Shown here in pieces: positions 1-12,500 of a stretch of DNA of 64,000 nucleotides. A program made the position numbers and the translations under genes. The notes beneath the pieces are model-generated. The model ran no database searches and was not told where the DNA came from. It worked only from the letters and a program-made list of their open reading frames with translations. The stretch is from assembly GCA_018873245.2 (NCBI GenBank), contig JAEMBT020000007.1:10547129-10611128 (forward strand), given 5' to 3'. Position 1 is the first letter of the stretch. Every line of letters starts with the position of its first letter. The stretch is from Archegozetes longisetosus. Lineage: Eukaryota > Arthropoda > Arachnida > Sarcoptiformes > Trhypochthoniidae.

Positions 1-813
1 AATTAATTTCCTAATTTATTACTTTATTCATACAGTTTGCAGACAAAGAATTATTAACTATTTCTAAGTGTAATCAGCGGCTATTTCGTAGGAAAAATCG
101 ATTATTATTTGAGTTAAATAATTGAAATTCAAACGAATCAATCAATTTTCTTAACAAATACTGTACAAAATGACACTAACCTTATGTTTTTTATGCTAAA
201 ATTAAAACATTAACAAAAAGTTAACTCTCATACAGATATTTGCCTAGAGAAAAAAATCGCTTATTAAGCTAATGAAAGACAGTTTTTTCAAGTCGGTTAT
301 ACTTTGCATCATTCGTTTGGCAGTTATTCACAAACTCTGTTTAAATCAACATCTTTTCCTTTCAATTTGCAATATAGTTAACCACAAATAATAACCAAAT
401 ACAACATCAACAACAGTTCAACTTCTAATAATTTTCAGTGAATTCGTTGCTATTGTTTAAACTATTGTTTTGCACCTAAATGTTTATCAATTGATTGGCT
501 AATTTTGACTCTCTAAAAGAAATAATCAAACTTAATATAAGTAATTAGTTGTAAATACAACTGAAATGATATCGAATCTAAGTCAAATCAAGTCAATTAT
601 AAATCAAGTGAAATAAATTGAAAAGATCAAATACAAAGTTACAAAAAATTCGTACGAATTAAGTTAAACATAAAAATTTCAACTTTAAAAATTGGAAAAT
701 AAATCTGTGGCTCAAAATTGAAAACTAATTCATTGTCACAAAAGTATTAATAACTATAATAATTATTATTTCAATAAGAGCTAAATATGTTAATTATAAT
801 CTGAAAATTTGAT
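1..813. other. Non-coding, 3' side of the PIN1-like gene
   Basis: AT-rich sequence with no convincing coding frame on either strand. It lies downstream of the minus-strand PIN1-like gene, so its right end should hold that gene's 3' UTR. I see no repeat or RNA gene. Confidence 0.6.
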
Positions 814-1293
814 TTAAGCGGTTCTGAGGATGATATGAATCCCAGAGTCAGTTTCGACCAATTCAGACATTTCCCCGACCTTGAGAGCAAAGGCCGCATC
901 TTCGAAAGGCTTCTGCATCGCTCCACGCGTGAAATAACCCAAGTCTCCGCCCTTCTTAGCTGAAGAACAATCCGATAGTTCTTGAGCCAGCTCTTCGATC
1001 GTGGTCTTCCCTGATTCAATCTGTTTTCGATATTCTTCAACTAATTCTCGAGCCTCCTCCTTAGATCTGGTGATCTTTTCTTCCCTCCAAGAAGACGGTC
1101 GACGACTTGCGTTGTGTTTGACCAACAGATGAGAGCAACGGATCTTCTCGTTGTCCTTAGTGCTGGCTTCAGTGGTCGGTCGATCCCATTGAGACTCCTT
1201 CGTGTAAATATTTAGGTAATACACTTGACCAGTGCTTCGACTGATTCGTTTCTCCCATCCTTTCGGTAAGTCTTCATTGTTTTCTTCTTCCAT
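814..1293 (-). CDS. PIN1: Pin1-type peptidyl-prolyl cis-trans isomerase (WW plus rotamase)
   Basis: A single-exon 159-residue protein. Residues about 8-40 form a WW domain with the two signature tryptophans (KGWEKR and SQWDRP). Residues about 50-159 form a parvulin rotamase domain, with the histidine of RCSHLLVKH, the basic pair of NASRRPSSW, the catalytic cysteine in [13 protein letters not shown] and the terminal histidine in SGIHIILRT. The length matches animal Pin1 (human 163). Proteins of this family isomerise phospho-Ser/Thr-Pro bonds in the nucleus and cytoplasm and so affect cell-cycle and signalling proteins. The ATG at 1293 places the WW domain at the usual distance from the N-terminus. 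The gene is divergent from the TBC1D15-like gene, with about 1.2 kb between them. All expected active-site residues appear present, so I take it to be functional. Confidence 0.95.
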   Translation of the reverse strand: MEEENNEDLPKGWEKRISRSTGQVYYLNIYTKESQWDRPTTEASTKDNEKIRCSHLLVKHNASRRPSSWREEKITRSKEEARELVEEYRKQIESGKTTIEELAQELSDCSSAKKGGDLGYFTRGAMQKPFEDAAFALKVGEMSELVETDSGIHIILRTA

Positions 1294-2511
1294 TATTCAA
1301 GATATGGTTTAGATATTAGTATACTTTTTGTATGACTTTGTTTGACTTTTCTTTTGATTTCTAACTCAAAGATTTCTTATCAAAAGATTATTATTGATTT
1401 TGATTACTATTACTTAATTTATCGATTGTTATTATTTATTAATCAATTCTGTTATAAAAATGACCGTAAATTGATTTTGGTTTTTGGCAGTTTTAATGGT
1501 GACTCAATTGTTCAAAATAATTGAACGATCACTTAATTTATTAATAATCTTCTTATTTGTCTATGATATCAAATGGAAGACAAAAAGAAGGACGACACTG
1601 TATTGTTTTGTCCTATCAATTATTAAGTCTTATTCAGATATGTCTCAAAACAGATCTTATTAAACGTCACTTCGATGAGAACCAAATTTTCAGATGCGGC
1701 AAAACTAACATCCAATAAATTGATGACTAATCTAATAATCTTAACCCCACTCGTTAATTTAGTACTATTTCATCTCGAACCTGAGCGTCAAAATTGAGTC
1801 TATCAAGAGATCGTTTATAAACTACGTTGTTGTACAAACAGAGGAGGACTAGTAAGAGCTCACTTTCACGAAGTCAAGTCTAACAGAAGAAAACTGTAAA
1901 AATGAAGACAGAGTCTAGAACAGGGATGTTTACACTTAAGGTTATGTGCACGTCGTTTTATATTGACTCCTAAGTCCACAATAAGCTTACATTTGCAATG
2001 AAAGTTAATGCAAAGTAAACATCTGTCATCGATTCAAAATCGAAACAAATGATGTCTCTCTCAGATGAGTTGCGATCAATATTTTTTTGTTTTGTGGAAA
2101 GACTTATCTTTTAGAATTAACTTCACTACAGATGTGCCGTTTTAGCAAAATCAGTTGTATTAAAAGCTTGATTTTGTTTACATTTTGTACAATTATATAC
2201 TTTGAAGTGACATTAATGTTATTCCATGTTAATTATATATGAAACGTCACATTAATAAATATATTTACAAATAGTTACGAAATACAATTTGTACAATACG
2301 TTTGTTTATTTTGCATATCTTAAGTGCAACAATTCTTTAATACATGTATTTATACTTTCTATAGATATTGACATTTAAAAAATAATTTTAATATTTTATA
2401 TTGCAACTACAAATGATTTTTTGATTCATAATAGATTTTATTGTTAATAAATATTAATTAAACAGTATTTTGGAATATTATTATCGATAAACCAAAGATT
2501 TAGTGGAGATA
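1294..2511. other. Divergent intergenic region between PIN1-like and TBC1D15-like genes
   Basis: About 1.2 kb, AT-rich, holding the 5' regions of both flanking genes. I looked here for exons of the missing N-terminal part of the Rab GAP and found none. A short AG ending at 2502 could act as a splice acceptor just before the GAP start, so an upstream leader exon is possible. Confidence 0.5.
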
Positions 2512-5500
2512 ATGTCTGAATCAGTTCGTTATCAGCCAAACAGAGGAGAAGGAGATGAGAAGAATACATCTTTTGGTGAAGAAATGCATGAATTCATAAC
2601 GTTTCAACGACAACTATCGCGTCCGACAGATCACTACAATCTGTCTCAAAAAGCAACTGCATCCAATGTGAACCCATACAGTCCTCCGCCAAGAGCCAGT
2701 CATTCGCCACACACCTATATCTCTAAGTTTCTTCGCGATCCAATCACTACTTCATTGAACTCGTTCAGTCGGGTAACAAATTTTGTCACAAGTCCCACTT
2801 TTTATGACGAAGACTACATCTCGACATTACATCTGTTGCGACCGCCTGGATCTGCTGAACGAGTTTCTAAAGATGGCAATCACTCGAATGAAGAATCTGT
2901 TAATTCGAATCAAAATAATGTTCCTTTACCACCGCCTTCGTTGCCATCTATTCCTTGTTCTCAACTCCAATACCGTCTTCCGGCTCTGACTCCTGAAGAA
3001 TTTGAAAAAGATTACATCGAACAAACTATTGATAAAGTCTTGGAAAGAGTTTTTAGAGGAGTAAGAGTTTGACTATTTTTCAAATAACTTGTTATCCAGT
3101 ATCTCTTGAGCATCAGTTCATTTTGAATATTATAAATTATCCTAAATTTGAACTTGTTTGACACTCTATTTACACTTTTAATCACTTAAGTCGAGTTTTC
3201 ATGAATTCATGTTTGACTTGTTGTTAATAGGGTTTGAGCGATAATGAGTTACGACGTCGATTGTGGCCAATCGTTTTGGGTCTAACCGATCAAATCTCTG
3301 AGTTCGATTGGTCTGAACTGAACGATTTATACGAAAAGTACTATTCGCAGTGGAATTCAATATTACCCGATCAGGAGACGAGATTTACAGCTTATAGGGA
3401 AAGAAAATCGCTGATTGGTAAATATATTAAACTTTTATTATTGTAATTAATTTAATGAGTTATGAATTATTGTTGCAGAACGCGATGTAATTCGATGTGA
3501 TAGATCCCATCAGTTCTATAAGGGAACAACTGGTAATCTGGAAAAGTTGCGTTCCTTACTGTTAACTTACACAATGTATGACTTCGATACAGGATATGTT
3601 CAGGGTATCTATCACTATACGATCACTTTTAAACTGATTTTCTTGATATTTCAATTTTATTAACTTTAATCTTGAAGGTATGTCTGATTTGGCGTCTCCT
3701 CTCTTGTATGTGATGGATGGCAACGTTATGAAAGCTTTTTGGTGTTTCGTTAGAGTCATGAAACTGATAGTATGTTTTCAACTGAAGTTCTCTTTGCCTA
3801 TATTGTTGTAGAACGCGCTAACTCTTACCTAACTTAATATGGTGTTAACTCCTCACGTAAACGCGATCTAAAACGATAAGTGAAGGAAACTAAAGCCATG
3901 TTTTTATCAATGATTTTAATTTCATATTAATCATTTTGATTTGACGTTAAACTGTTTTATAGGGTTGTAATTTTGAAATGTCTCAGATGACCATAAAGTA
4001 TCAGTTGGAAATGCTTTGGAAGTTGATAGAATTGACTGATCCCTGTTTTGCTCAATATTTGGGTAAGTCATCAAATTACTGTTAAATTGTTTCAAATAAA
4101 TAACACTAAACAATATAAAGGATATATGAAATATTTTGACAACTAATTTAAAGTGACATTGAAAATAATAGAAAACGCCTTAATATCATTGAAATTATAG
4201 CCTATTATGTTTATCTAGTATTAATCTAATAACTTTATAGCAGTTTTTACTAACAGTCTTAACTTTTATTAGCGGCTTATATTGAGACCTAATAAAGATT
4301 ATTATTGTTAGTTAGTCTGATTTCATTCAGACAATGGGTTCAAAAGTGATACTTTTCAATACTTGAAGTAATCATTTTATATGGCCCGAAGCCTTATTTC
4401 ATTTTAAATTGGGTTATATTCTCAGTGAAGGCGTTAGTATTATTCTCCAGAACATAGTAAACGACTTTAAAGCTTATGCCAAGAACAAGAATCTTTTGAT
4501 TTCTTTTCCCATTGATATATTAAATGAATTAAATTTGATCAAAGGTGAATAAAACGTCAGCTTTTAATGCGTACCGATTCTTATCTTCAGATGATTGAGT
4601 GAACCTTAAGTTTAACCTTAATTTGATAGAAAGCAGATCAAATTTTCAAAAATAAACAGCTCTTATATTCTATATTATATAAATCTGAATAATTGTTTCA
4701 TTTAAAAAAGATTTGCTCTTTTTATTAAAATAAATAATAGTAATAATAAAAATAAAATCAAATGAAATTTCATATGTAAGGCAAGTATAACTTAAGCGAT
4801 TTTTTCATGCACTGCAGCCAATAAAGATTCAACAAATTGCTATTTTGCGTTTCGTTGGATTGTTTGTCAATTCAAACGAGAGTTCATGAAGACTGAAAGC
4901 GATGGATACGACGATTGCCTCATACTTTGGGAAAGTATTTGGACCTCGAGTGTGATTCGAAGAATCGGCAAAACTTCGGAAGACAATAATATTAGTAATG
5001 ATAATATTAGCATAAAAGTAGATGAAACTAAAGAAAAAGACATAATAGATAATAAAGATAATGATGCGTCAAGCACTGAGAGCCACAGAGATAAACAAGC
5101 TATAGAATTACCTGAAGTTCAATTTCGTGATGGATCTCATTCTCGATCAAATAGTGTGAGAAGTAGAGAAGGACGTGATCCAACTAATTCGAAAGCTAAT
5201 ACAAAGAAGGAGCCGTCTAATCTAAGCCCTAAATCAAATGAGAAAAGATTGACGGACGCGGAATTGTATACACTTTCGATATGCCTTTCAATCATACGAA
5301 GAGAGCGCGATCTCATAATGGCTCAACAACTTGATGCCACTGAAATTTTAAAGGTTTCTCTTTTTCATTTCTAATTTCTAACCACAACTAAACCTCTCTA
5401 ACTTGGACACGCAGTTAAATTGTTTAAACAACAAAATAAGTTTTCATTTTCTTTTTATTGTTTGGTCTCTCTTTCAAAGCTATTGAACTGCACTTTCAAG

Positions 5501-6450
5501 CTGAAGAGGTTTTACTGTACTACTACTTAATAGATTCTCTCTAAAGACTGTCTCATTGCATTGCGTTGCATTGAATTGAATTAAATTCAAATGAAATAAT
5601 TTGCTTCCGTCTTATTTAATAGCAAGTGATTCGTGTCTTGTTACTTTCCTTTTCTGTCTTGTCATTCGATTTTATTAACGCGCATCAAATACATTGAAAT
5701 TATAGCACAATTAGCATTATATTAATGCGTATGTTTGGTATTAATTTGAATATCCTGCAACTTTCTTATACTTTATTTTTCCGCTAACTCCGGAAATTTT
5801 AACCTTTTTAAAAAAAATCACAATAAATATTTGCGTACAATTGTTCTGAATATTATGCATAAAAATTTAAAATTGATAATACTTCAAAATTTTGTTGACT
5901 TGGTTTTCAATTGAATGCATGGCTCATTTGAATTTAATTAAATAAGAGCATAATAGCAGAGAACACATGAGGTTTGAGTGACACACAAAGTATTAATAGT
6001 GAAATCTGATCTCAATTATTGTTAAAGTTATGAGTTATTATACAACAAGGTTCATATTATAAAACATTTCTGTCGTGAGTCAATCATTGCAATGCTATGA
6101 TTGTCAGCTATATCTTAGACTAAAGTAATTCGTGAGTTAGTGCCTGTTATTTGCAATAATAGTTAAAAATTAACTTCAATTAATCTGTTCTGTTGTTAAA
6201 GCTATAGTTTTTTGTTTTTAATTCATTTGAACAGCATTTCAATACACTTCAGCTGAACAGCGATTTAGACAACATTTTGTTGCATGCGTCGACAATTTGG
6301 TATTGGCTAATACACGACTGCGGAGAATCGCTTTTGTACAAAGAATCGGAACAGCCTTCAAATGAGAACAACGAAGACTACGATCTACTAAATGACGATG
6401 TGGCTTTGGGTGATGAGGACTATTATATCATTAATTCATCGAATATATAG
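2512..6450 (+). CDS. TBC1D15: TBC1D15/TBC1D17-type Rab GTPase-activating protein
   Basis: Seven exons join in frame: 2512-3060, 3231-3417, 3479-3604, 3678-3769, 3963-4062, 4818-5353 and 6235-6450, all with GT..AG introns, giving 601 residues. Exon 1 carries the FLRDP..FSRVTNF stretch that precedes the TBC domain in TBC1D15/17. The TBC domain starts at FRGGLSDNELRRRLWP. It keeps the arginine-finger motif (IERDVIRCDRSHQFY) and the glutamine finger (YVQGMSDLASPLLYV). The family speeds GTP hydrolysis by Rab7 and related Rabs on late endosomes and mitochondria. Two oddities: most of the N-terminal DUF3548 region is absent, and about 110 hydrophilic residues (roughly 4960-5250) interrupt the TBC domain after LWESIWTS. 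The ATG at 2512 is the first methionine in frame; the codon at 2503 is GTG. An upstream coding exon cannot be excluded. Confidence 0.9.
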
Positions 6451-6929
6451 CCTAATAATTCCAATAATTTATATTTATTGGCCACCAATCACACAAAATC
6501 AATCAAAATTGAAGCCATGTCTAAAAGTCCTAAATGTTTGCCAAATATTTGAAATAATGACGAGTTAGTGTGAAAGCTATAGATATATATAATTTGTTGT
6601 AATCAATTGGTTCATCTCATACTCTCCTATGGTCTAAGTTTTGACAAATGTGGGACATTCATGAAATATATCAGAAACAATATATTCAGATTTGTAAGAA
6701 AATAGAGAGGGAGGCAGGTTTTCCAGAATATAATTTCCATATATTTATTAAATAATCAATAATCAAGGAAACAGCTTTGTGAAACACATGAAGCTTATAC
6801 TAATTTTTTCATATGATGAACGCTGCGATCACTGTATAAATTCGTGCATGAGATAACATGATTGTTCAGTCGTGTCAAAGGGTGGGTGGAGTTGTTTTGC
6901 TATTTTCTTAGTTATTTATTTCACTTCAT

Positions 6930-6932
<3 letters not shown>
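6451..6932. other. Non-coding, 3' of the Rab GAP gene
   Basis: AT-rich sequence after the TBC1D15-like stop. It presumably contains the 3' UTR. No frame or structure stands out. Confidence 0.5.
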
Positions 6933-7007
<75 letters not shown>

Positions 7008-7024
7008 CACTCACTCACTCACTC
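6933..7024. repeat. Compound microsatellite (CT)n-(TTTC)n-(CACT)n
   Basis: About 54 bases of CT repeats pass into about five TTTC units and then about five CACT units. The 75-residue open frame through this stretch is only the translation of the repeat. It is probably polymorphic in length. Confidence 0.95.
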
Positions 7025-9500
7025 AAAATTATTGTTTGACAAGATCTGAAACAAACTCAGTTATTACAAGAGGCTATACTGATATTTAATTTTTATAAAG
7101 ACCATAAAACACGATTTGGAGCACTAAAAAGCCCTCATGAGAATTATATGATGGATTTGATATGAATGAAGCTTCAGATTATATCCATAAACATAGTTTT
7201 TCCCAAATAGATTATTATCTTTTTAATATGACACAATCGATGTCGAATACCTTTATTACGACTTTGTGAAAGTTTTGACCGCAAAAGACCGTATTGAGAA
7301 AAAATCCATTAGTTGTTAGATAACAATATAAGCCTTATATCTTTATAAATATGTCGCACATTGCTCTGAAAATAAGTTCAATAGTAATAAAAGAACTTCT
7401 CATAAATATATGTTTGATGCATTCGAAAGATAACTGTTTGTTTTACCGTCAAATTCAAAATAATTATAGACCGGAAATAAGTTATTATTATAATATTTTA
7501 AATTTTCCTAATATTTTTATGTTGTTTTGTTGTAATTCATTTTACATGAATTGAATTAAATTAGTTGTTATCTAAAGCTATAATACCTTCAGGTATAAAT
7601 GATTTAATTGTTTTTGTTGAAAGTTAACATGATATTAACTCAACGCTGGATCTAATCAGTACGAACTGAAATGAGTTAGAATTGAAAAGTTTGAGCTTAA
7701 TCTGCTCTTAAGTGGCTGTCAGAAAGTAAAACGCTCTAATCTAGTAACTAATAAATTAAAGTTTAAGTTGACTCCTCACTTTTGTGACACTAAGTGCGCG
7801 GTTCAAGGATTAGCTCCAGCCTCACATCATTTTGACCTGATATGTGAAGACGCGTTTTTAATTTCAAGGAAAATCAATTTCTCTATCAAAGTATTTAATT
7901 TGAGATTTCAACCAAAACCAATTGTTGTCGAACACGGTATATATGGTATGTTTATTAATGTTGACCCCATAGCCAGCTATTGAGCTGACATCAAGTTTAT
8001 TATTATATACATTATTTATAAAGTAATGCGAGGTTAGGAGCGGCAGAGGCTTTTATATAAATTAGTACTTAGATTATTATTATACCAATGCTGTATCACA
8101 TGAAGGGATTGCATGATTTCTATCAAAAAACTTGAATGCCTTCTCCAAAGTTGGTCTGCAAATTAGCTTATCCTAAAATACCAGTGAAAGCACAATAGCA
8201 GTTCAGTTCGACTACAATACCGAATAACTCCTAAACAATACTGCATCACATTTCATTTGGGTATTTTGTTTTGCAATACCTTTTGTTTCCCAAAATAGAT
8301 TTAATTACATTGAATGAGAATTTGACTCATTATTTTGCCATTATGTAGGAAAAGGTTTACTTCTGACATTTGAACAGCCGTCAAATCTAAGCCAATCTCC
8401 AAATTGAATTTGATTACTTTATTGTTGAACTAATGCTTGGGCTTAGCGTCAAAACACATTAGATGGTAAAGCAAATCATTTCACGTTACGCGAGATGTGT
8501 CAAAGTTATTAATTCAACTCATATGTCGACGCATAAAATACAAATAAAGTCTGTTGTTTATGTGATCGCACCTCAGTTTATGGTTTAATTTGCTTTACGG
8601 TGTAATTATTCTGATTATGACCATAATTCGCTTCCGCGACTCACCGCTCCTCTGGACTGCACTTATGCTTATAAACTCTTAAGTTCACAATAAAGTTACA
8701 GTAATTCTCAGTTGCTGAGGGCAGTATTTTTAAATTGATGGCATAGAAATTCAAGTTGAAATATATGCGAGTTGAAAAGATAGTTTTTATAGTAGAGTCG
8801 GAGAGAGAGGCAGGTGGGAGAAGGAGAAGCACGAGTGCGAATACGAGTCTTTTTAAGGGTTTAGAGTAGTTGAGCCGGTCTTCAATAACCTTATATATAA
8901 ACTTATAAAACAACTATTGCACGCTTATCCCAGAAACGCAGATCCGTTTTTCTTCTATCAGTTTGGGCGCCAGCAGTCCAGCGCTACAGATCTAAGTCAG
9001 CCAACAATCTAAGCTTCCGCCCTTTACCTCATCGTTGAAGTTACTGCTTGTTGTACTTCACTTGCCTTCATTCATATTCTGTTGAGGTTGCGGTTCACAA
9101 CAGTTGCTCAACGCTTCACAGCATTGAGGTATCAGACAAAAATCCATTGTCAACCGCGTGTATGGCCTCTCTCTATGGTGTGTCTCTCCCTATACTGTAT
9201 ATTATATTGTATTCAATGGTTCAGAGAAAGTTCACTCCCTTAGAGATACGTAAAGCTATTACATAATGAAATCTAATGTAACTCAACAAACATTAGACGA
9301 TAGAATAAGAGCTGACTATACCGACTATATGCTGAACCGACACTTCATTTTCCTAAAGTCGAACATTGATTTTTTCGGTTGATTCCTCGCCTGGTTCGCA
9401 CGGATAAGCCAACGATGAAGAATATTTGAATGAACGGCAACTACAACTATCAAGTTTTTGTTCGTATGTTTCGGTGCGTTCACCATTAGTTTAGTGAATT
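7025..9500. other. Non-coding region upstream of the GPCR gene
   Basis: About 2.5 kb without a credible gene. The right end is less AT-rich, with purine-rich tracts around 8800-8860 and pyrimidine-rich tracts around 9160-9190. That would suit a promoter or 5' UTR of the GPCR gene starting at 9501. Open frames of 60-90 codons here have no family resemblance. Confidence 0.5.
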
Positions 9501-12500
9501 ATGGAATGGATTACTTATAGTTGGCTATCATGTTGTGCAAGTGCACCATCAGTTGCGGCGCTAACAGTTTGGGTTCTGTTCATATTTCACACATATCGTC
9601 GCCGATGGCGAACGATCGATATATTTCTACTAACCATAGCTCTGCAAGAGATCCCGAGTTCTTTGTGTGCGTTCGGATTTGCCGTGCATACGGTCATCCG
9701 AAGTCGAAGTGAGAGTTCATGTCATTTGGTCATTTGGGGTCTAACAACAACCCGTGTCTTCCAGTTGACAACTCTAACATCACTAGCATTTGATCGCGCC
9801 TTAACCCTCAAGTGGCCATATAAGTATCGGTTCAGTGTGAGACACAGCCAAATACGTTATCACATTGTGGTTCTCGGTGTCATATCATCTCTGGTCGGTG
9901 TTGCGGGTCTCTTCGCTCGACTCCAATACCAAGATTTTCGTGAACGCCTTTTGCTTAATAGTGATCAAAGTTTTAATTCTATGAACAAAACCGTCAATTT
10001 TTATTGTACTCTACATCCGCTTTCATGGGATTTTCGTTACAATGTGTTTATATCAACACTTTATGCAATATTGGCTTTAATTACGCTCATTTGCACGATT
10101 TATATTGAAATTCATCGATTTCGTGGACCGACTGTCAGTCGCGCCAATTCTCGCATTTCCTCTGTTGGCAATTTAGTTGGAGACCAGTTGGGCTCAACTG
10201 ATGCCATTGGCAGATGTGAAAGTTATCGTACACTTTACGGCTTGCAAACAGGCAAACAGTTTGGATCAATTAATAAGAAAATATTAGACGATCAAAGAGC
10301 TTTTGACCTGAGATGGGCATCAGTTATCGGTTCTTTAGCTCTTTGTTATGCCTTAAATCATGGACCATATCTAGTAAGAAAAGTATTTTATCTTTGCCCC
10401 TAAATGTTTATTTTGATTGTTTAGTTGCGTTATCAGCTCCTCTATTATTATATTCAATGTGATTAACGCACAGCATTTCAGATAAGGCGTTTTTGTTAAA
10501 GTTTTAACAAAAATTATCTAAACTAATATGAAGAATGCATTGTTTCAAAAGTTTAATAAAGCCAACAGCGAGCATACTATTAACCTCATAAGATTACCAG
10601 AACCATAAATTAGCTATTCTAAAAATATATCAAAATCTCGCTCAACAAATAATCCAAACTTCAACTCCTTTTTACTCAATCAAATCGTCATTTACTTCAA
10701 TATTATTATTTAGCATTTAATCTTAATGGCAAAAATTTAAATTGCATTCCAGTCCGACCTTTAAAGAGTTCGTTCATTTTTTGCAGAGTTGTGCACATCT
10801 ATGAAACGTTGAGAAAAAATAATATAAGACTTTCTACTGTAGAGATGAATTAATGAATAGACTGCATATTTTGATTGAGTGAAAAAACTTATTTCTTACG
10901 GTTCAATAGGCAAAAGTGCGTTCAACGAACACGCAATTGGCTATAACAGAAATAATGGGTTCAGACTGTTCTATTGTAAAAGTCTTTATATACTTTTAAG
11001 AGATGGTTAGGTGAGAATTCAATTGAAGTTTGGATTCTGAGATCACTTGTGAGTGCCTGTCCTAAATCACTTCTAAAATCACTTCTAAATTGAGCTCTCT
11101 ATCTATCTCTGAATCTCTCATTGCGAGTATCGAATTGCAGGTATCGCAACTGTCTCTGCACTCCATCTCATTCCTTACTTTATTATGTGCTAATATTCAT
11201 CCCCAACAAACCTTATTTATCTTATCTGTTTAGCTCACGAGAAGCTCTCAATCACTGATTGCATCCTTTATTTCGTATAATTGCTTCTAAGAGGAAAACT
11301 GAGACCTGATTGCATTTAAGCTATGAGAGGTTGACGTAATTGCCAAATCTATTATTGGATTTGGTTTCTCTTCAGGTTCATTGTCTGACTTGGGGACAAA
11401 ATATTGCAAACACTTTTCTAGTTATTACTAGTGTTATAGGAATAAGCGTTGCATTTGGTTTCTGGTGTAAAATACTGCCTAATGTTGCGTGACTTTCCCA
11501 CATATCAAAATAAGAATTTTCTTTAAATAAAACTTTTTTTTCTTCCAATCAAAGAAAGCTATACCTAAAGTGTAAAGTATAAGTCTATGCCATTTATTTT
11601 GCCATCGACTGGTTATGTACATATTGACTTTTTTGAGGGCAAAAGTGCTCAACTTTAGCTTATTTGTAAAAACGAAATGCCATTGAAGGCTGTCAGTTGA
11701 GCGCGACGCCAATCCAAATATTCATAACAATAGATTCGACTGAAACAGTTAGCATCAATTGAAGTCTATGAACGTATTGGCCAGCAAGTCGTATATTAAT
11801 CAGATGTGCCAACTCTCAAAAATACTATTCAATTTTAAAATCTACCTCAAAAACCAGGTCGAATGCTTTTGAATTATGAAAATTGTTGCCGTAATTATAA
11901 GCTTACATAACTCTCATACAAAGTACTTGTTTGGAACAGCCAATAGGAAAATTTTTTCTTAACTTTCTATCTGAAAATATACCATCAAAGGTATAATGGA
12001 GTGCAATTTAGATTTTATGAGTTTTTAGTACTTTTTTAAAGTCACCTTAACATATTTATGTTTGATTCATTTGTTCAAGCTATACCTTTGAATACGAAAC
12101 TAATCTTTTAATCTTTATCATGACGCTTTAATTTAGAGGTCAACTTAACTTAATTGTTTTTCCAATCATTTTATAATCATTCTCAATATGAAAATATCCC
12201 ACTCTTTTCTTTTCATATCCTTCCCAGTTCTGGATTCTCATTCAATTTGATTTTTCTAATTTCAAATTCATTTTTCAACTCATTTTAATCTGATGATTGA
12301 AGCGAATGATACTTGCAAATCAATGTTTCCATTTTCAACAGACTCTTTCATATAATTTTAGTTTTGATGGACATATAATTTGAGGCAAAAATTAAAGTCT
12401 TTCATCAAATGTCTGTTTCGGAAAAATATGCTTTCATTAACAAATTGGATGAGATTTTGATGGATTGACTTAAATATTTGTTACTGAAATTGGTAAGGAA

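Noticed and set aside
6862-7089. 75-codon frame with a (SL)n core
   Set aside because: It is the translation of the CT microsatellite.
8641-8913. 90-codon minus-strand frame with a leucine-rich segment resembling a signal peptide
   Set aside because: No family match. It lies in a region better explained as GPCR promoter or 5' UTR, and the rest of the peptide is featureless.
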